Source of the DNA: an uncultured Aquimarina sp.
Lineage (GTDB): Bacteria; Bacteroidota; Bacteroidia; Flavobacteriales; Flavobacteriaceae
Direction of reading: 5' to 3'
Assembly: GCA_947503835.1 (NCBI GenBank)
Contig: CANNFM010000016.1
Coordinates: 62,001 to 126,000 of the forward strand
DNA length: 64,000 bases
The notes beneath the pieces were generated by a model. The model had not been told where the DNA came from. It saw nothing but the letters and a program-made list of their open reading frames with translations, and did not search any database. This document shows, one piece after another, positions 8,611-19,100 of the stretch. Within the stretch, counting starts at the first letter, position 1, and every line of letters begins with the position of its first letter. Made by a program: the position numbers and the translations under genes.

Positions 8611-10464
8611 TTATCTGTTGACTACAAAAGATTTAACGACCCTATGTTCGCTGGCTGTAATTTTATAAAAATAGACACCTGGTTTAAGTTGTAAAGTAGT
8701 AGCATCAATTTCTATCTCGTGCTCACCTATGGCAACCGATGAATTTGAAATCGTTTCAATTGGTTTTCCTGATTGGTCATATATCATAATTTCTACAGGA
8801 CTTATCTTGGATAAGGTGTACTTGATTGTTGTAGATGTAGAAAAAGGATTAGGGTAGTTGCTAATACTAAGTATAGAACCTCCAGAAACAATATCATTGT
8901 CGCATTTAGGTGTTCTACTGCTGGCAATGGTTATTTTATTATTTACTTTCCATGCCATTCCAACATTAAAAGTAGCAGTAAATACTTCATTAACAGTACC
9001 TCGTAAAAAGATAACGGGTTGATCATTTTTAGAGTCAACAAGGTTAGGTATCAATTTATTTCTAGTGCCCTCGGGAATGTATACTGCTGTATCATTAAAG
9101 TTAGAGTATCCAAAGGTAGCTGTCAAGGTTCCATCTTCATTTTCGACAAGGCAAGATGTAAATGGTATTACTCTTTCAAATTGAGTGGGTGGGACGATAT
9201 CACGAATGTACAATTGTTCGTGCCCATCATTAGCATTTGAAACCAATATATCTTCAAGACGATCCCCATTGATGTCTGCAATTTCAATATCAAAACTAAT
9301 ACCTTCATTTTCGGGTAAAAATTCTGAAGATGCATCTGCAAAAAGACCCATACCATTATTAAGATAGACAACATTTGGAGCAGGCGCTAGAGGATGCCCC
9401 CCAGTTGCTGGTCCCATTGGATTAGGAACTGAATTAGCAAAAATAATATCGGGGTACCCGTCATAATTAAAATCAAAGAGCTTTACATCACTACTCGTAT
9501 CGTTTTTTATGGGTAATGCATTTGCGGTATTTTCATTAAAGAAACCTTTAGAGTCATTAAGAAAAACCTGATTTTGTTCCAGATTACTATTGGCTATTAT
9601 AAGGTCGAGATCTAAATCACCATCGATATCTGATAAAACCACCGACCGACTGGCAGTAATTTCTTGTATAATTCGGGTTTCTGTTTCGTTACTAAAAAAA
9701 CCATTACCATCATTAATCAAAACCTGATTTTGCCCTACATTGGCCACAATTAAATCGTTGTCTCCATCACTGTCAATATCGCCAAAAGAAAAACTTGCGC
9801 TTTGATTTTTTTCATTGGGTAAGCGAAGAAGAGATGCATCGGAAAAAGCGCCGTCTGTATTTTGAATATAGAGAAAATTTTGTGCACCGCCAGGCCCTAT
9901 GTCAGGAATAGGAGGAATTTCATTGGTAACAAAAATATCAAGTCTACCATCCTTGTTGATATCTTCAAAACTAATTTCTGTAGAAATATCTTCAAGAATA
10001 TTAGTTGGCGGCGGTGGAAGCAAAGCACTACTTGCATCTGTAAAAACCCCGTTTCCATCATTGAGTAGTAATTGTGTTGGTCCCAGGTTGGCAACTACAA
10101 TATCTATATCACCGTCGTTATCAAAATCTGCGAAATCTGCACTAGTACTGTTTAAAGGAAAAGGGGAAAAAGGCAAATTACTTTGTGAGACATCTGTAAA
10201 GTTACCATAACCGTCATTTAATAAAAGACGATTTGCACGACCAGCAAAACCAGCGGTTCCTTCAGCAAGAAAAATATCCAGATCACCGTCTCCGTCGATA
10301 TCTACAAGATCAGAGTCCACCGTATCTGTCCCGTTGGGGGTGGCTTGTGGAATTTGATTAGAAACATCTCGGAAAACAGCTTGACTTAACATTGTTGTAC
10401 TAACTAATGAAGCCAAACATGCTAGGAACAGCATTTTTAGAGAATCATTTTTATAAGATTTCAT
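8611..10464 (-). CDS. Secreted FG-GAP/VCBS repeat protein with T9SS sorting domain
   Basis: A 617-residue protein with an N-terminal signal peptide (about 1-28, ending in TTMLSQ). Seven or so repeats carry calcium-binding-like DxDxDGxxD loops, for example DIDGDGDLDIFLAEG, DFDNDGDIDIVVANLG, DIDSDGDNDLIVANVG and DFNYDGYPDIIFANS, as in integrin-like FG-GAP/VCBS beta propellers. The C-terminus (about 535-617) has the T9SS type A pattern: NYPNPFSTST, IYDQSGKPI, PGVYFYKI and a basic last residue. It should cross the outer membrane through T9SS and stay on the surface or be released; binding to sugars or proteins is plausible but unproven. It stands alone, with the LytTR regulator gene reading toward the same side. 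Confidence 0.88.
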   Translation of the reverse strand: MKSYKNDSLKMLFLACLASLVSTTMLSQAVFRDVSNQIPQATPNGTDTVDSDLVDIDGDGDLDIFLAEGTAGFAGRANRLLLNDGYGNFTDVSQSNLPFSPFPLNSTSADFADFDNDGDIDIVVANLGPTQLLLNDGNGVFTDASSALLPPPPTNILEDISTEISFEDINKDGRLDIFVTNEIPPIPDIGPGGAQNFLYIQNTDGAFSDASLLRLPNEKNQSASFSFGDIDSDGDNDLIVANVGQNQVLINDGNGFFSNETETRIIQEITASRSVVLSDIDGDLDLDLIIANSNLEQNQVFLNDSKGFFNENTANALPIKNDTSSDVKLFDFNYDGYPDIIFANSVPNPMGPATGGHPLAPAPNVVYLNNGMGLFADASSEFLPENEGISFDIEIADINGDRLEDILVSNANDGHEQLYIRDIVPPTQFERVIPFTSCLVENEDGTLTATFGYSNFNDTAVYIPEGTRNKLIPNLVDSKNDQPVIFLRGTVNEVFTATFNVGMAWKVNNKITIASSRTPKCDNDIVSGGSILSISNYPNPFSTSTTIKYTLSKISPVEIMIYDQSGKPIETISNSSVAIGEHEIEIDATTLQLKPGVYFYKITASEHRVVKSFVVNR

Positions 10465-10590
10465 GGTTAAGGTTTTAAGTTCTTACTAAGGTACTTGAAA
10501 AGAGAATTTATACCGTATTACATGAATCTACTTTAATATGATTTTAACACAAATAGCTGTTTACCATTGTTTTATGTTCTTTTTTGGTAT

Positions 10591-11319
10591 TCAAAAATAC
10601 CCTAGTGTTTCTTTTACCACTTCTTTATAATTTCTTCCTACAGGTATTTTCATTCCCTTAATGTCAATTTCACTTGGAGAAAAAGCATTAACGAAATCTA
10701 TGGCAATTATGAAGGATCTATGAACACGTAAAAATTTCTTAGCAGGCAGCATATCTTCGATAGAAGAGATACTTTTTAGAGCTGTAATCTCTCTATCTAT
10801 GGTTTTGATTTTTATGTAATTCCGAAGGCTTTCGATATACTGAATGTCTTTCAGAAATACTTTCTGCATCTTTTTTTCGACTTTCAGGTAGATAAAGGCA
10901 TCTTGATAACTTGTTTCTTGATCATTATTGGATGGCAAGGCATCTATTGGAGTTAGCTGCTTAAATGCTTTATGTATTGATTTCAAGAATCTTGAAAACG
11001 CTATCGGTTTTAATAGATAATCAATAGCTTCGAGATTAAAAGCATCTACGGCATATTCACTATAGGCAGTAGTAAAAATTACTTTGGGAGGCGAGGTTAA
11101 TTCTTTCAAAAAATCAATCCCGGTAACTTCTGGCATTTGGATATCTAAAAATATTAGATCAATATTTTGTTTGGCAATCAGGTTGAAAGCCTCTACTGCA
11201 TCACCACAACTGGCTATCAGTTCGAGGTTATCTATTCGAGAAACATAATTCTCTATAATATCTCTCGCCAAAGGCTCATCATCGACAATAATACAAGTTA
11301 TTTTATCTTTGGCTATCAT
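10591..11319 (-). CDS. LytTR-family response regulator
   Basis: A 242-residue two-domain regulator. The receiver domain (about 7-125) has the acidic pair in IIVDDEP, the phosphoacceptor Asp59 in FLDIQMPEV and the conserved Lys in YLLKP. The C-terminal LytTR DNA-binding domain (about 145-240) has the typical LRVHRSFIIA and PVGRNYK. It overlaps the upstream histidine kinase gene by 17 nt (11303-11319), so the two are translated together and form one two-component system. The target genes are not evident; the GH13/PfkB unit lies divergently on the other side of the kinase gene. Confidence 0.93.
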   Translation of the reverse strand: MIAKDKITCIIVDDEPLARDIIENYVSRIDNLELIASCGDAVEAFNLIAKQNIDLIFLDIQMPEVTGIDFLKELTSPPKVIFTTAYSEYAVDAFNLEAIDYLLKPIAFSRFLKSIHKAFKQLTPIDALPSNNDQETSYQDAFIYLKVEKKMQKVFLKDIQYIESLRNYIKIKTIDREITALKSISSIEDMLPAKKFLRVHRSFIIAIDFVNAFSPSEIDIKGMKIPVGRNYKEVVKETLGYF

Positions 11320-12361
11320 TTACTTCAAGATTTAACTTCAGAATAACTTCATAGGATAACTCATTATCTTGAGTATGTAATGAGTAATTGTCAGGATACA
11401 ATAACTCAAGACGTTTTTTTACATTGGCAAATCCAATTCCTCCTTCAAAATTTGTTTTTTTATGGGGTAGTTTAGCATTTTCGACCTGCATTTTCAGCGT
11501 TTTATTCTTTGTGATGATACTAATTACTATCCAGGATTCTTTATTTGAAGTAATACCGTGTTTAAAAGCATTTTCAACAAAAGGAATTAATAAAAAAGGG
11601 GATATTGTATACGCTGCATCTGTTTCGGCACTAAAACTAATATCAACGTGATCTTCAAATCTCAATTTTTCGAGACCTACATAGTTTTTAAGATATTCGA
11701 TTTCTTTTGATAATGGCACTTTAGGAACGTTGGCTTCATATAGCATATAACGCATCAATCCAGATAATGTAAGAACTGCAGTTTCTGCACTATCGGATTT
11801 TTTGATGATTAATGAATACAAATTATTCAAAGTATTGAAAAGAAAATGTGGATGTACCTGATTACGAAGTTGGTTTAATTCGGCTTCGAGTTTTTCTTTT
11901 TCGAGAACTAATGTCTTTTGTTGAGCATTATAAAAAAACTTAAAAAAGCTAATACCTAAAGGAATAATGGCTGCAATATTTACATCCAGAATTGTATTCA
12001 TCAATTCGGTAATTGTAAAATAGCCTGAACTATGCCAACCGGGAAAATAAATAGGCTCGACATAAAAAAATATGATAGGCCTTTGAATACCAATACTTGC
12101 TATTACTAATAGGAGAAGGTAAGAAATGGCGAAGGCAAAAAACTTTCTTTTGACAAAAAATTTTGGAACAAGTACATATAACGAAACATAAACAAGCACC
12201 ATTCTGGCAGGTAAACCAAAAACCTGAATTGTAAAGGACCTAACATAATCATTATCATGAGTCCCCCAAGTGATTCCGAAGAAAATGATAAGACCGATCC
12301 AATACAGAATATGTCTTGTTATGCGATTCGAAAATAGTTGTTTTATGTAAAATCGAGTCAT
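11303..12361 (-). CDS. LytS/YesM-type sensor histidine kinase
   Basis: A 352-residue membrane kinase with about four N-terminal transmembrane helices (near 19-36, 50-70, 76-93, 122-145), a short coiled coil (about 147-168) and the His_kinase domain. The phosphoacceptor is His172 in HPHFLFNTLNN, and the ATPase domain has PFLLIPFVENAFKHG and GGIGFANVKKRL. There is no extracytoplasmic sensor domain, so it probably senses within or through the membrane. It partners with the overlapping LytTR regulator. Confidence 0.92.
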   Translation of the reverse strand: MTRFYIKQLFSNRITRHILYWIGLIIFFGITWGTHDNDYVRSFTIQVFGLPARMVLVYVSLYVLVPKFFVKRKFFAFAISYLLLLVIASIGIQRPIIFFYVEPIYFPGWHSSGYFTITELMNTILDVNIAAIIPLGISFFKFFYNAQQKTLVLEKEKLEAELNQLRNQVHPHFLFNTLNNLYSLIIKKSDSAETAVLTLSGLMRYMLYEANVPKVPLSKEIEYLKNYVGLEKLRFEDHVDISFSAETDAAYTISPFLLIPFVENAFKHGITSNKESWIVISIITKNKTLKMQVENAKLPHKKTNFEGGIGFANVKKRLELLYPDNYSLHTQDNELSYEVILKLNLEVNDSQR

Positions 12362-12608
12362 TAAAATATCTAAACAGAATGGAAATAGCTAAAATCTGAA
12401 AAATTCTGGTCAAATAATAAAATTAAGGACAAATAACCACGAATCTGTTACAGATTGCAAAAGATACCCACGAATATCAGCTTGCAGTAAAATCATCAAA
12501 AAGCAGAGGTTAATTGGTTGTTTGTCCCTAGAAACAGTATTACGTATTATCAATTTGTTATTGATAGCTTTCTGAATTATCTAGTGCTTCAAACAAATAC
12601 TTTTTACA

Positions 12609-14456
12609 ATGCAATTTTTATATAAAAAAATACTTCTAATTATCGTTTTAGCTGCCTGTAGTTTTTTTGGTAGTGCTCAAAAAAAAGAAATTCTTAACCA
12701 TATAGAACCACCGTTTTGGTGGTCGGGAATGGTGAATTCTGAATTACAATTACTAATACATGGTGAGAATATTGCTGATTTTAAAGTTGATATTAACCAT
12801 TCTGGGATTACAGTAAAAGGGATCAATAAAGTTGAAAACCCAAACTATCTTTTTGTAGATATAACCATCTCAGAAACCGTTAAATCTGGTCAATTTTCTA
12901 TAGGTTTTACTAACGGAAATAAAAATTTCAGCTACGAATATGAACTGAAGCCAAGAACTAAAAGAGTAACAGAGGGACAGGGAATAAATAATTCTGATGT
13001 GATCTATTTGATTACACCTGATCGATTTGCAAATGGGGATTCATCTAATGATTCTACAGAGGATACGATCGAGAAAGTAAATCGTAAAGATGAGAATGGA
13101 AGACATGGAGGAGACTTAAAAGGTATTCTAGATCATTTTGACTATATACAGGAGCTTGGTGTTACCACTTTATGGTTAAATCCATTTTTAGAAAATGATC
13201 AACCTGCATATTCCTATCATGGATATGGGATCTCAGATTTTTACAAAACCGATTCGCGTATAGGCAGTAATGAAGATTTCATTTCTTTAGTCGACAAAAG
13301 CCATAAGAATGGAATGAAAGTAATCATGGATCAGGTATTTAATCATTGTGGGGCTGGTCATTGGTGGATGAATGATTTACCATCAAAGGATTGGTTGAAC
13401 CAATGGGAAACTTTTACAAGGAGCAACTTTACCAACATTGCATCCTCAGATCCACATGCTTCTGCAAGTGATTTTAATTTGTTAACCAAAGGATGGTTTG
13501 ATTCTAATCTTCCGGATTTAAATCTGGAGAATAAATACCTGGAAACCTATATGATACAAAACTCAATTTGGTGGGTAGAGTATGCAGGATTAGATGGGAT
13601 ACGAATGGATACATATGCATATCCAAATCAAGGAGCAATGTCGAGATGGATGGAAGCATTAACGAAAGAATATCCTAATTTCTTTATGGTCGCTGAAACC
13701 TGGGCAGAAAGAGCATCATATCTATCGTATTGGAATAACGAAACAGCAAATAGAAATGGATATGTATCTAATGTGAATAGTGTAAGCGATTATCCATTGT
13801 ATTATTCAATTATAAGAGCTTTTAGTAAAGATGGAGATATATATGAGTTATATGAAACTCTAGCCGAGGATTTTGTCTACGGAAATCCAAACAATAACAA
13901 AGTCTTTAATGGTAATCATGATGTTGATCGATTATTGGCATTATTAGATGGAAATGTAGATAAACTGAAATTGAGTATGGTATTTACGTTAACAACTAGA
14001 GGGATTCCACAAATCTATTACGGAGATGAAATTTTGATGAAAAATAAGAGACCAGACGGACGAGTACGAGAAGATTTCCCTGGTGGTTGGAAAGAAGATA
14101 CCCGAAATGCATTTACCAAAACAGGCAGGACCGCTAAAGAAGATGAAGTTTTTGAGTACATCAAAACTATTCTAAACTGGAGAAAGAATGCTTCATCTAT
14201 TCATAACGGAAAACTTACTCATTACAAACCTTTGGATAATGTATATGTGTATTTTAGACAGACAGATACAGAAAACACCATGATCATGATTAATAATAGC
14301 AATAAAAATCATGAAACACTTGATTTAAGTCGTTTTAAAGAATCCTTGCAAGGGTATTCAAAAGGAATAAATATTTTAACTGGTCATAAAGTTGAAGGAT
14401 TAAATACAGTGAGTTTACCAAAAAACACAGCGATGATCATTGAATTGAGTAAATAA
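12609..14456 (+). CDS. Secreted GH13 alpha-amylase-family enzyme (cyclomaltodextrinase/neopullulanase type)
   Basis: A 615-residue enzyme with a signal peptide (about 1-24, ending FFGSAQ), an N-terminal domain typical of cyclomaltodextrinase/SusA-like proteins (IEPPFWWSGM, about 28-120), and a GH13 barrel. The catalytic residues are Asp334 in GIRMDTYAY (nucleophile), Glu363 in MVAETWAE (acid/base) and Asp438 in NGNHDVDRL (transition-state stabiliser). It should cut alpha-1,4-glucan or maltodextrin in the periplasm or at the surface. The PfkB kinase follows 25 nt after its stop and is probably co-transcribed. No SusC/SusD pair is in the window, so this is not a complete starch locus. Confidence 0.9.
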   Translation: MQFLYKKILLIIVLAACSFFGSAQKKEILNHIEPPFWWSGMVNSELQLLIHGENIADFKVDINHSGITVKGINKVENPNYLFVDITISETVKSGQFSIGFTNGNKNFSYEYELKPRTKRVTEGQGINNSDVIYLITPDRFANGDSSNDSTEDTIEKVNRKDENGRHGGDLKGILDHFDYIQELGVTTLWLNPFLENDQPAYSYHGYGISDFYKTDSRIGSNEDFISLVDKSHKNGMKVIMDQVFNHCGAGHWWMNDLPSKDWLNQWETFTRSNFTNIASSDPHASASDFNLLTKGWFDSNLPDLNLENKYLETYMIQNSIWWVEYAGLDGIRMDTYAYPNQGAMSRWMEALTKEYPNFFMVAETWAERASYLSYWNNETANRNGYVSNVNSVSDYPLYYSIIRAFSKDGDIYELYETLAEDFVYGNPNNNKVFNGNHDVDRLLALLDGNVDKLKLSMVFTLTTRGIPQIYYGDEILMKNKRPDGRVREDFPGGWKEDTRNAFTKTGRTAKEDEVFEYIKTILNWRKNASSIHNGKLTHYKPLDNVYVYFRQTDTENTMIMINNSNKNHETLDLSRFKESLQGYSKGINILTGHKVEGLNTVSLPKNTAMIIELSK

Positions 14457-14481
14457 TCTTCATAATTGAGAATAAGAAAAG

Positions 14482-15366
14482 ATGAAAAAGATTTTTAATA
14501 TTGGTGGAGTATCTTATAATTCAATTATTCACCTAGATGAATTCCCAGAACCCATACCCGCAACAATACATCATTGTGAGTTTAAGGAAGCCGTAGGAAA
14601 CACAGGAGCAGGAAAAGCGGTAACGCTCTCTAAATTAGGATTCGATGTTACCTTTCATTCTATGATCGGTTTAGATATCTACGGAAAAAAAATCATAGAG
14701 TATTTAGATCGTCCTAATCTTAATTTTATTAAAGATTTTGATCCCAATGGTACCGAAAGGCATTTGAATTTGATGAATAAGAAAGGAGAACGCATTTCTA
14801 TTTTTATGAATCCCATGTCAGACGATCCTGAAATTGATTATTCTATGTTTGATAAGTATATCATGTCTTCAGATTTCGTGATTATTAATATTTCAAATTA
14901 TTGCCGTAACCTATTATCTATCTGTAAAGTAAATAGAGTAGAAGTGTGGACAGATTTACATGATTATGATGGAGAAAGTAATTATCATGAAGACTTTATT
15001 AAGGCTTCAGATTATATTTTTCTAAGTTCGGATAATTTGAAAAATTATAAGCCATTCATGGAACAGATGATTGATCAAGGAAAGAAGTTAGTGGTTTGCA
15101 CACATGGTAAAGAAGGGGTTACTGCCTTGACTAAAAAAGGATGGGTAGAAGTTTCAGCTATAACCGATTATAGAATAAAAGATACCAATGGAGCAGGAGA
15201 TGCCTTTTTTTCTGGATTTTTATATGGTTTTTCAAAAGAATATTCAATAGAGAAATGTATGCAATTTGGAACCCTTGCTGGCGGTTTGTGCATTCAATCA
15301 GAACACATAGCGAGTGAATCTTTATCCGAAGAACTTTTAGAGAATGAATATTTGAAATATTATTAA
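14482..15366 (+). CDS. PfkB-family carbohydrate kinase
   Basis: A 294-residue kinase of the ribokinase/PfkB family, which phosphorylates sugars or nucleosides. The N-terminal motif GNTGAGKAVTLSKLGFDV and the C-terminal signature DTNGAGDAFFSGF, containing the catalytic base Asp240, are both intact. It lies 25 nt downstream of the GH13 amylase and ends at a strong terminator, so the pair makes one transcript; it could phosphorylate a sugar released by that enzyme. The substrate cannot be assigned. Confidence 0.9.
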   Translation: MKKIFNIGGVSYNSIIHLDEFPEPIPATIHHCEFKEAVGNTGAGKAVTLSKLGFDVTFHSMIGLDIYGKKIIEYLDRPNLNFIKDFDPNGTERHLNLMNKKGERISIFMNPMSDDPEIDYSMFDKYIMSSDFVIINISNYCRNLLSICKVNRVEVWTDLHDYDGESNYHEDFIKASDYIFLSSDNLKNYKPFMEQMIDQGKKLVVCTHGKEGVTALTKKGWVEVSAITDYRIKDTNGAGDAFFSGFLYGFSKEYSIEKCMQFGTLAGGLCIQSEHIASESLSEELLENEYLKYY

Positions 15367-15413
15367 GAGTGAAGTTTTCGCTTCGATCAAAAAAGTTTAA
15401 ATCACTTCAATGT

Positions 15414-15451
15414 AAAAAACTGTTTGGAAATTATTTTCAAGCAGTTTTTTT
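15414..15451 (+). terminator. Terminator after the GH13-PfkB unit
   Basis: A 13-bp stem with one G:T pair (AAAAAACTGTTTG / CAAGCAGTTTTTT) is followed by a T run, 48 nt after the PfkB stop. Confidence 0.8.
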
Positions 15452-15525
15452 GTTCCTGATTTGACAAACTCCTCACTGTAACTATTTTTTTTTAGCAGGT
15501 TTTACAATAGATCAGTAGCGCTAAA

Positions 15526-15574
15526 CTGATGTAAATCAAAAAAACAATTGATGAAAATCAAGATTTAAGTTGAT
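15526..15574. promoter_or_regulatory. Tandem FNR-like boxes (pair plus half site)
   Basis: CTGAT-GTAA-ATCAA at 15526-15539 and TTGAT-GAAA-ATCAA at 15548-15561 fit the FNR-type consensus TTGAT-N4-ATCAA, and a further left half site TTGAT starts at 15570. The starts are exactly 22 bp apart (two helical turns). Crp/Fnr proteins recognise this kind of dyad, and three are encoded in the window. Confidence 0.6.
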
Positions 15575-15780
15575 GAATTCGGGATCATGAAAAAAGGGAA
15601 GTATCTACTTTTGATATGTTAGTAACTAAACATAGCCCCAAGCCCGTGAAATCAAAAACTACCGGAAATTTTTAATCTTTTTTCAACCTAATTAGACTAA
15701 AGTAGATTGACTTTTTTGTCATTAGTACACGATCATTTTACCTCTAAAAAGTTTTGAAAATGTTATAAATAAATCACGAC

Positions 15781-15838
15781 TTGACATAAATCAAAATGTT
15801 AATTGACGAATATCAATAGTGAGATTGATAAATATCAA
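15781..15838. promoter_or_regulatory. Three tandem FNR-like boxes at 22-bp spacing
   Basis: TTGAC-ATAA-ATCAA (15781-15794), TTGAC-GAAT-ATCAA (15803-15816) and TTGAT-AAAT-ATCAA (15825-15838) follow each other with start-to-start distances of 22 and 22 bp. They lie 300-360 bp before the metallophosphatase start, the only gene that this region can serve on its right side. Confidence 0.65.
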
Positions 15839-16138
15839 GTTTTGATGCTTGAAAACAACAGATTTTGAATCATTTTAATGCGTTAAGTATTGAAAATCAA
15901 TTGATTATGTGTAAAATATAATAATACTTACGGCCAACTAGGGGATGACTATACTTTTATACGTCTTATTTAGTAAACAGGATATCATTTTAATTAGTAA
16001 CCAAATAATAAATATGCAAAACTCACAAAACCTCAAGTAAAAAAACAAAAATTACATTTCCCCGACCCTAATGTCATTTCAGACATAGAAGATTTTCTTA
16101 TTAAAATCTTAAAACCAATTTTATAACACAAAAATTTA

Positions 16139-19100
16139 ATGTTTAAAACTCAACTTATGAATTCAAGTAAGAACATATTCTTTCTAGTCATTGTTTTGTT
16201 GTTTTCGATATTCGTAAACGCAGGAAATAATAAAGACGGAGAGAATTTAAAAATGACATCAGGTGATACTAATAGTATTACCGATGTTACATTATTTGAG
16301 CAATCGGTTCCATTATCTACGGTAGGAATAACAACTATAGGAGATCGAACTATAGCAACCACAGATCGAAGAGCAATGCCATATACTATGCCAGAGAATG
16401 GCATAGTACAAAGTATTGCTGTACATCTTACCGCTAGTGGTGGTGACATGCAATTAGGAGTATACTCAGATAACAATGGAGTACCAGGAGCTAAGTTAGG
16501 ACAGACCTCAGAAGTAACAGCAGATTCCTCTGCAGGATGGCAAACAGTTTCTTTAGAAAGCCCCATTAGTGTTAATAACGGAGAAAGAATATGGCTTGCC
16601 TGGATTTTTTCTGGTGGAGGCACTAGTATTTCATATGTAACCGGAGGAGGTTTAACTAATGGAAGATATCGTGCTACCGGAACAAGCTGGTCTACTAGTG
16701 GTAATAATATGCCAACAAACATAGGTAATGGATCACAGGGTGACTGGAGTTATTCTATATATGCAAATTATTCAACAGATCAAGCCACCACCTATACACT
16801 AACTACAAATACAGTAGGACAAGGAACTGTAAATGGAGGAGGGATTTATAATGATGGAAGTTCTGTTAGTGTTACAGCGACACCTGCCTCTGGTTGGCAA
16901 TTTGATGGTTGGAGTGGTGCGCTTTCTGGATCGGCTAATCCTGATACAGTAGTTATGGATGCAGATAAAAGTGTAACTGCTACTTTTAGTGGAATTGTAG
17001 ACACACAGGCGCCATCTGTTCCTTCTGGATTAGTAGCTTCTAATACCACATCCAACAGTACTAACCTTTCCTGGACCGCTTCTACTGATGATATAGGAGT
17101 AGCCGGATATGATATTTCTCAGAATGGAACTGTCATTGGAACATCTACTGCTACTAACTTTAATGTTACAGGACTTTCTGCAGAAACAACATATAGTTTT
17201 GCAGTCAAAGCCAAAGATGCAGCAGGTAATGTGTCTGGAAATAGTACTGCAATAAATGTAACAACAACTGCTACTCCGACTCAATTGTTTACAGTAGGGA
17301 TTACAACCATAGGAACCAGTACATCTACTCACGCCGACCGAAGAGCAATGCCATATATTATGCCCGAAAACGGAACACTGCAAAGCATTGCCATCCATGT
17401 TACAGGAGGTTCGGGAGATATGCAGCTAGGTGTTTATGCTGATAATAATGGAGTGCCTAGTAATAAACTAGGACAAACTACGGTAACACCTGTTAATGCA
17501 ACCACTGGTTGGCAAACCATTGCTTTAGAAAACCCTATTACTATAAGTAATGGCGATACTATATGGTTAGCCTGGATGCTTTCAACCAATCCAGGTGTTG
17601 CTTATGTTAATGGAAGTCCTGGAAGGTATAGTGCCTCAGGGACAACCTGGTCCACAAGCGGAAACAATATACCCTCAAGTTATGGCAGCGGAAGCCAGGC
17701 AGATTTTAGATATTCAATATATGCTAATTATACACAGTTTGTTGATACACAAGCTCCTTCTACACCTACTAATTTAACTTCTTCTAATGTAAGAAATACT
17801 TCTGTAGATTTAAGTTGGAATGCCTCTACAGATGATATTGGTGTTGCAGGTTATGATGTATATCAAGGTAATACAATTATTGGTACATCTACAACTGCGA
17901 GTTATAGTGTTAGTGGTCTTACAGCAAATACAGGATATAGTTTTAGTGTAAGGGCCAAAGATGCTGCAGGTAATGTATCGGCAAACAGCAATGTAGTTAA
18001 CGTTACTACTACCAATGTTATAGAGTATACATTGACTACCAATACAGTAGGTCAAGGAACTGTAAGTGGTGGCGGAAGTTATAATAATGGAGAAACAGCT
18101 ACTGTTACAGCAACTGCTGCTGCAGGGTGGGAATTTACAGGATGGTCTGGTGCCATATCTGGAAATGTAAACCCGTCATCTGTGACTATGAACGCTAACA
18201 AATCTGTAACGGCGACATTTACCGAGGCTATCGTAATTAGTACTTCTACAGAGAAGTATCGTTTGACCTGGAGAACAGATCCATCTACGACTATGGTTAT
18301 AGGATGGAATCAAGTACGAGGAACCAATCCTGTAGTACATTATGGAACTACTGATTTTGGGTCTAGCTCAAGTTCATACCCTTTAAGTAAAACTGTCGAT
18401 AGAACAGTTTCTAGTAAAGGAATGGACAATCGTTATGCTAGATTATCGGGTCTTCAGCCCGATACTGCTTATTACTTTGTAATTAGAGATAGTGAAGGAG
18501 TTTCTGAAAGATATTGGTTTAAGACTGCACCTAATGATCCTACAACGAGATTATCAATTGTTGCCGGAGGAGATTCTAGAAATAATCGTACCCCAAGACA
18601 GAATGCTAATAGATTGGTTGCTAAGATTAGACCTCATGTTGTATTGTTTGGAGGAGATATGACGAGTTCTAGTAGTAGTTCACAATGGCAAAACTGGTTT
18701 AACGACTGGCAATTGACAGTTGGATCCGACGGAAGAATGATTCCTGTGGTAGCTGCACGAGGAAACCATGAGAGCTCTAATGATATCAGAGATTTATTTG
18801 ACATCCCAACGGGAGCAGGAGGAGAGTATTATGCTTTAAGTTTTGGTGGCAATTTAATGAGAACGTATACTTTAAATACTGAAGTTACTCCAGCCGGTAC
18901 TCAAGGAAGTTGGTTGGCTAATGATTTGGCAGCAAATTCGGCAAGTCATACCTGGGCAGTTGCCCAATATCACAGAGCTACCAGACCACATGAGCCAGGT
19001 AAATCTGAACAGAATGATCAGTATGAGGCATGGTCAAAACCATTTTACACCCATGCTGTACAGTTGGTCATGGAGAGTGATTCTCACGTAGTGAAACGTA

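Larger units (their letters stand above)
15452..16138. other. Long regulatory intergenic region upstream of the secreted metallophosphatase
   Basis: About 690 bp with no plausible gene. Its content is two clusters of FNR-like inverted repeats (annotated separately) and a very A/T-rich remainder. The last 300 bp before the metallophosphatase start has no box and would be either promoter core or an untranslated leader; I see no riboswitch-like structure in it. Confidence 0.6.

Noticed and set aside
12548..12566. Inverted repeat TATCAAT-N5-ATTGATA before the GH13 gene as another FNR-like operator
   Set aside because: The half sites are everted at 21-bp rather than 22-bp geometry and no complete TTGAT-N4-ATCAA box is present.
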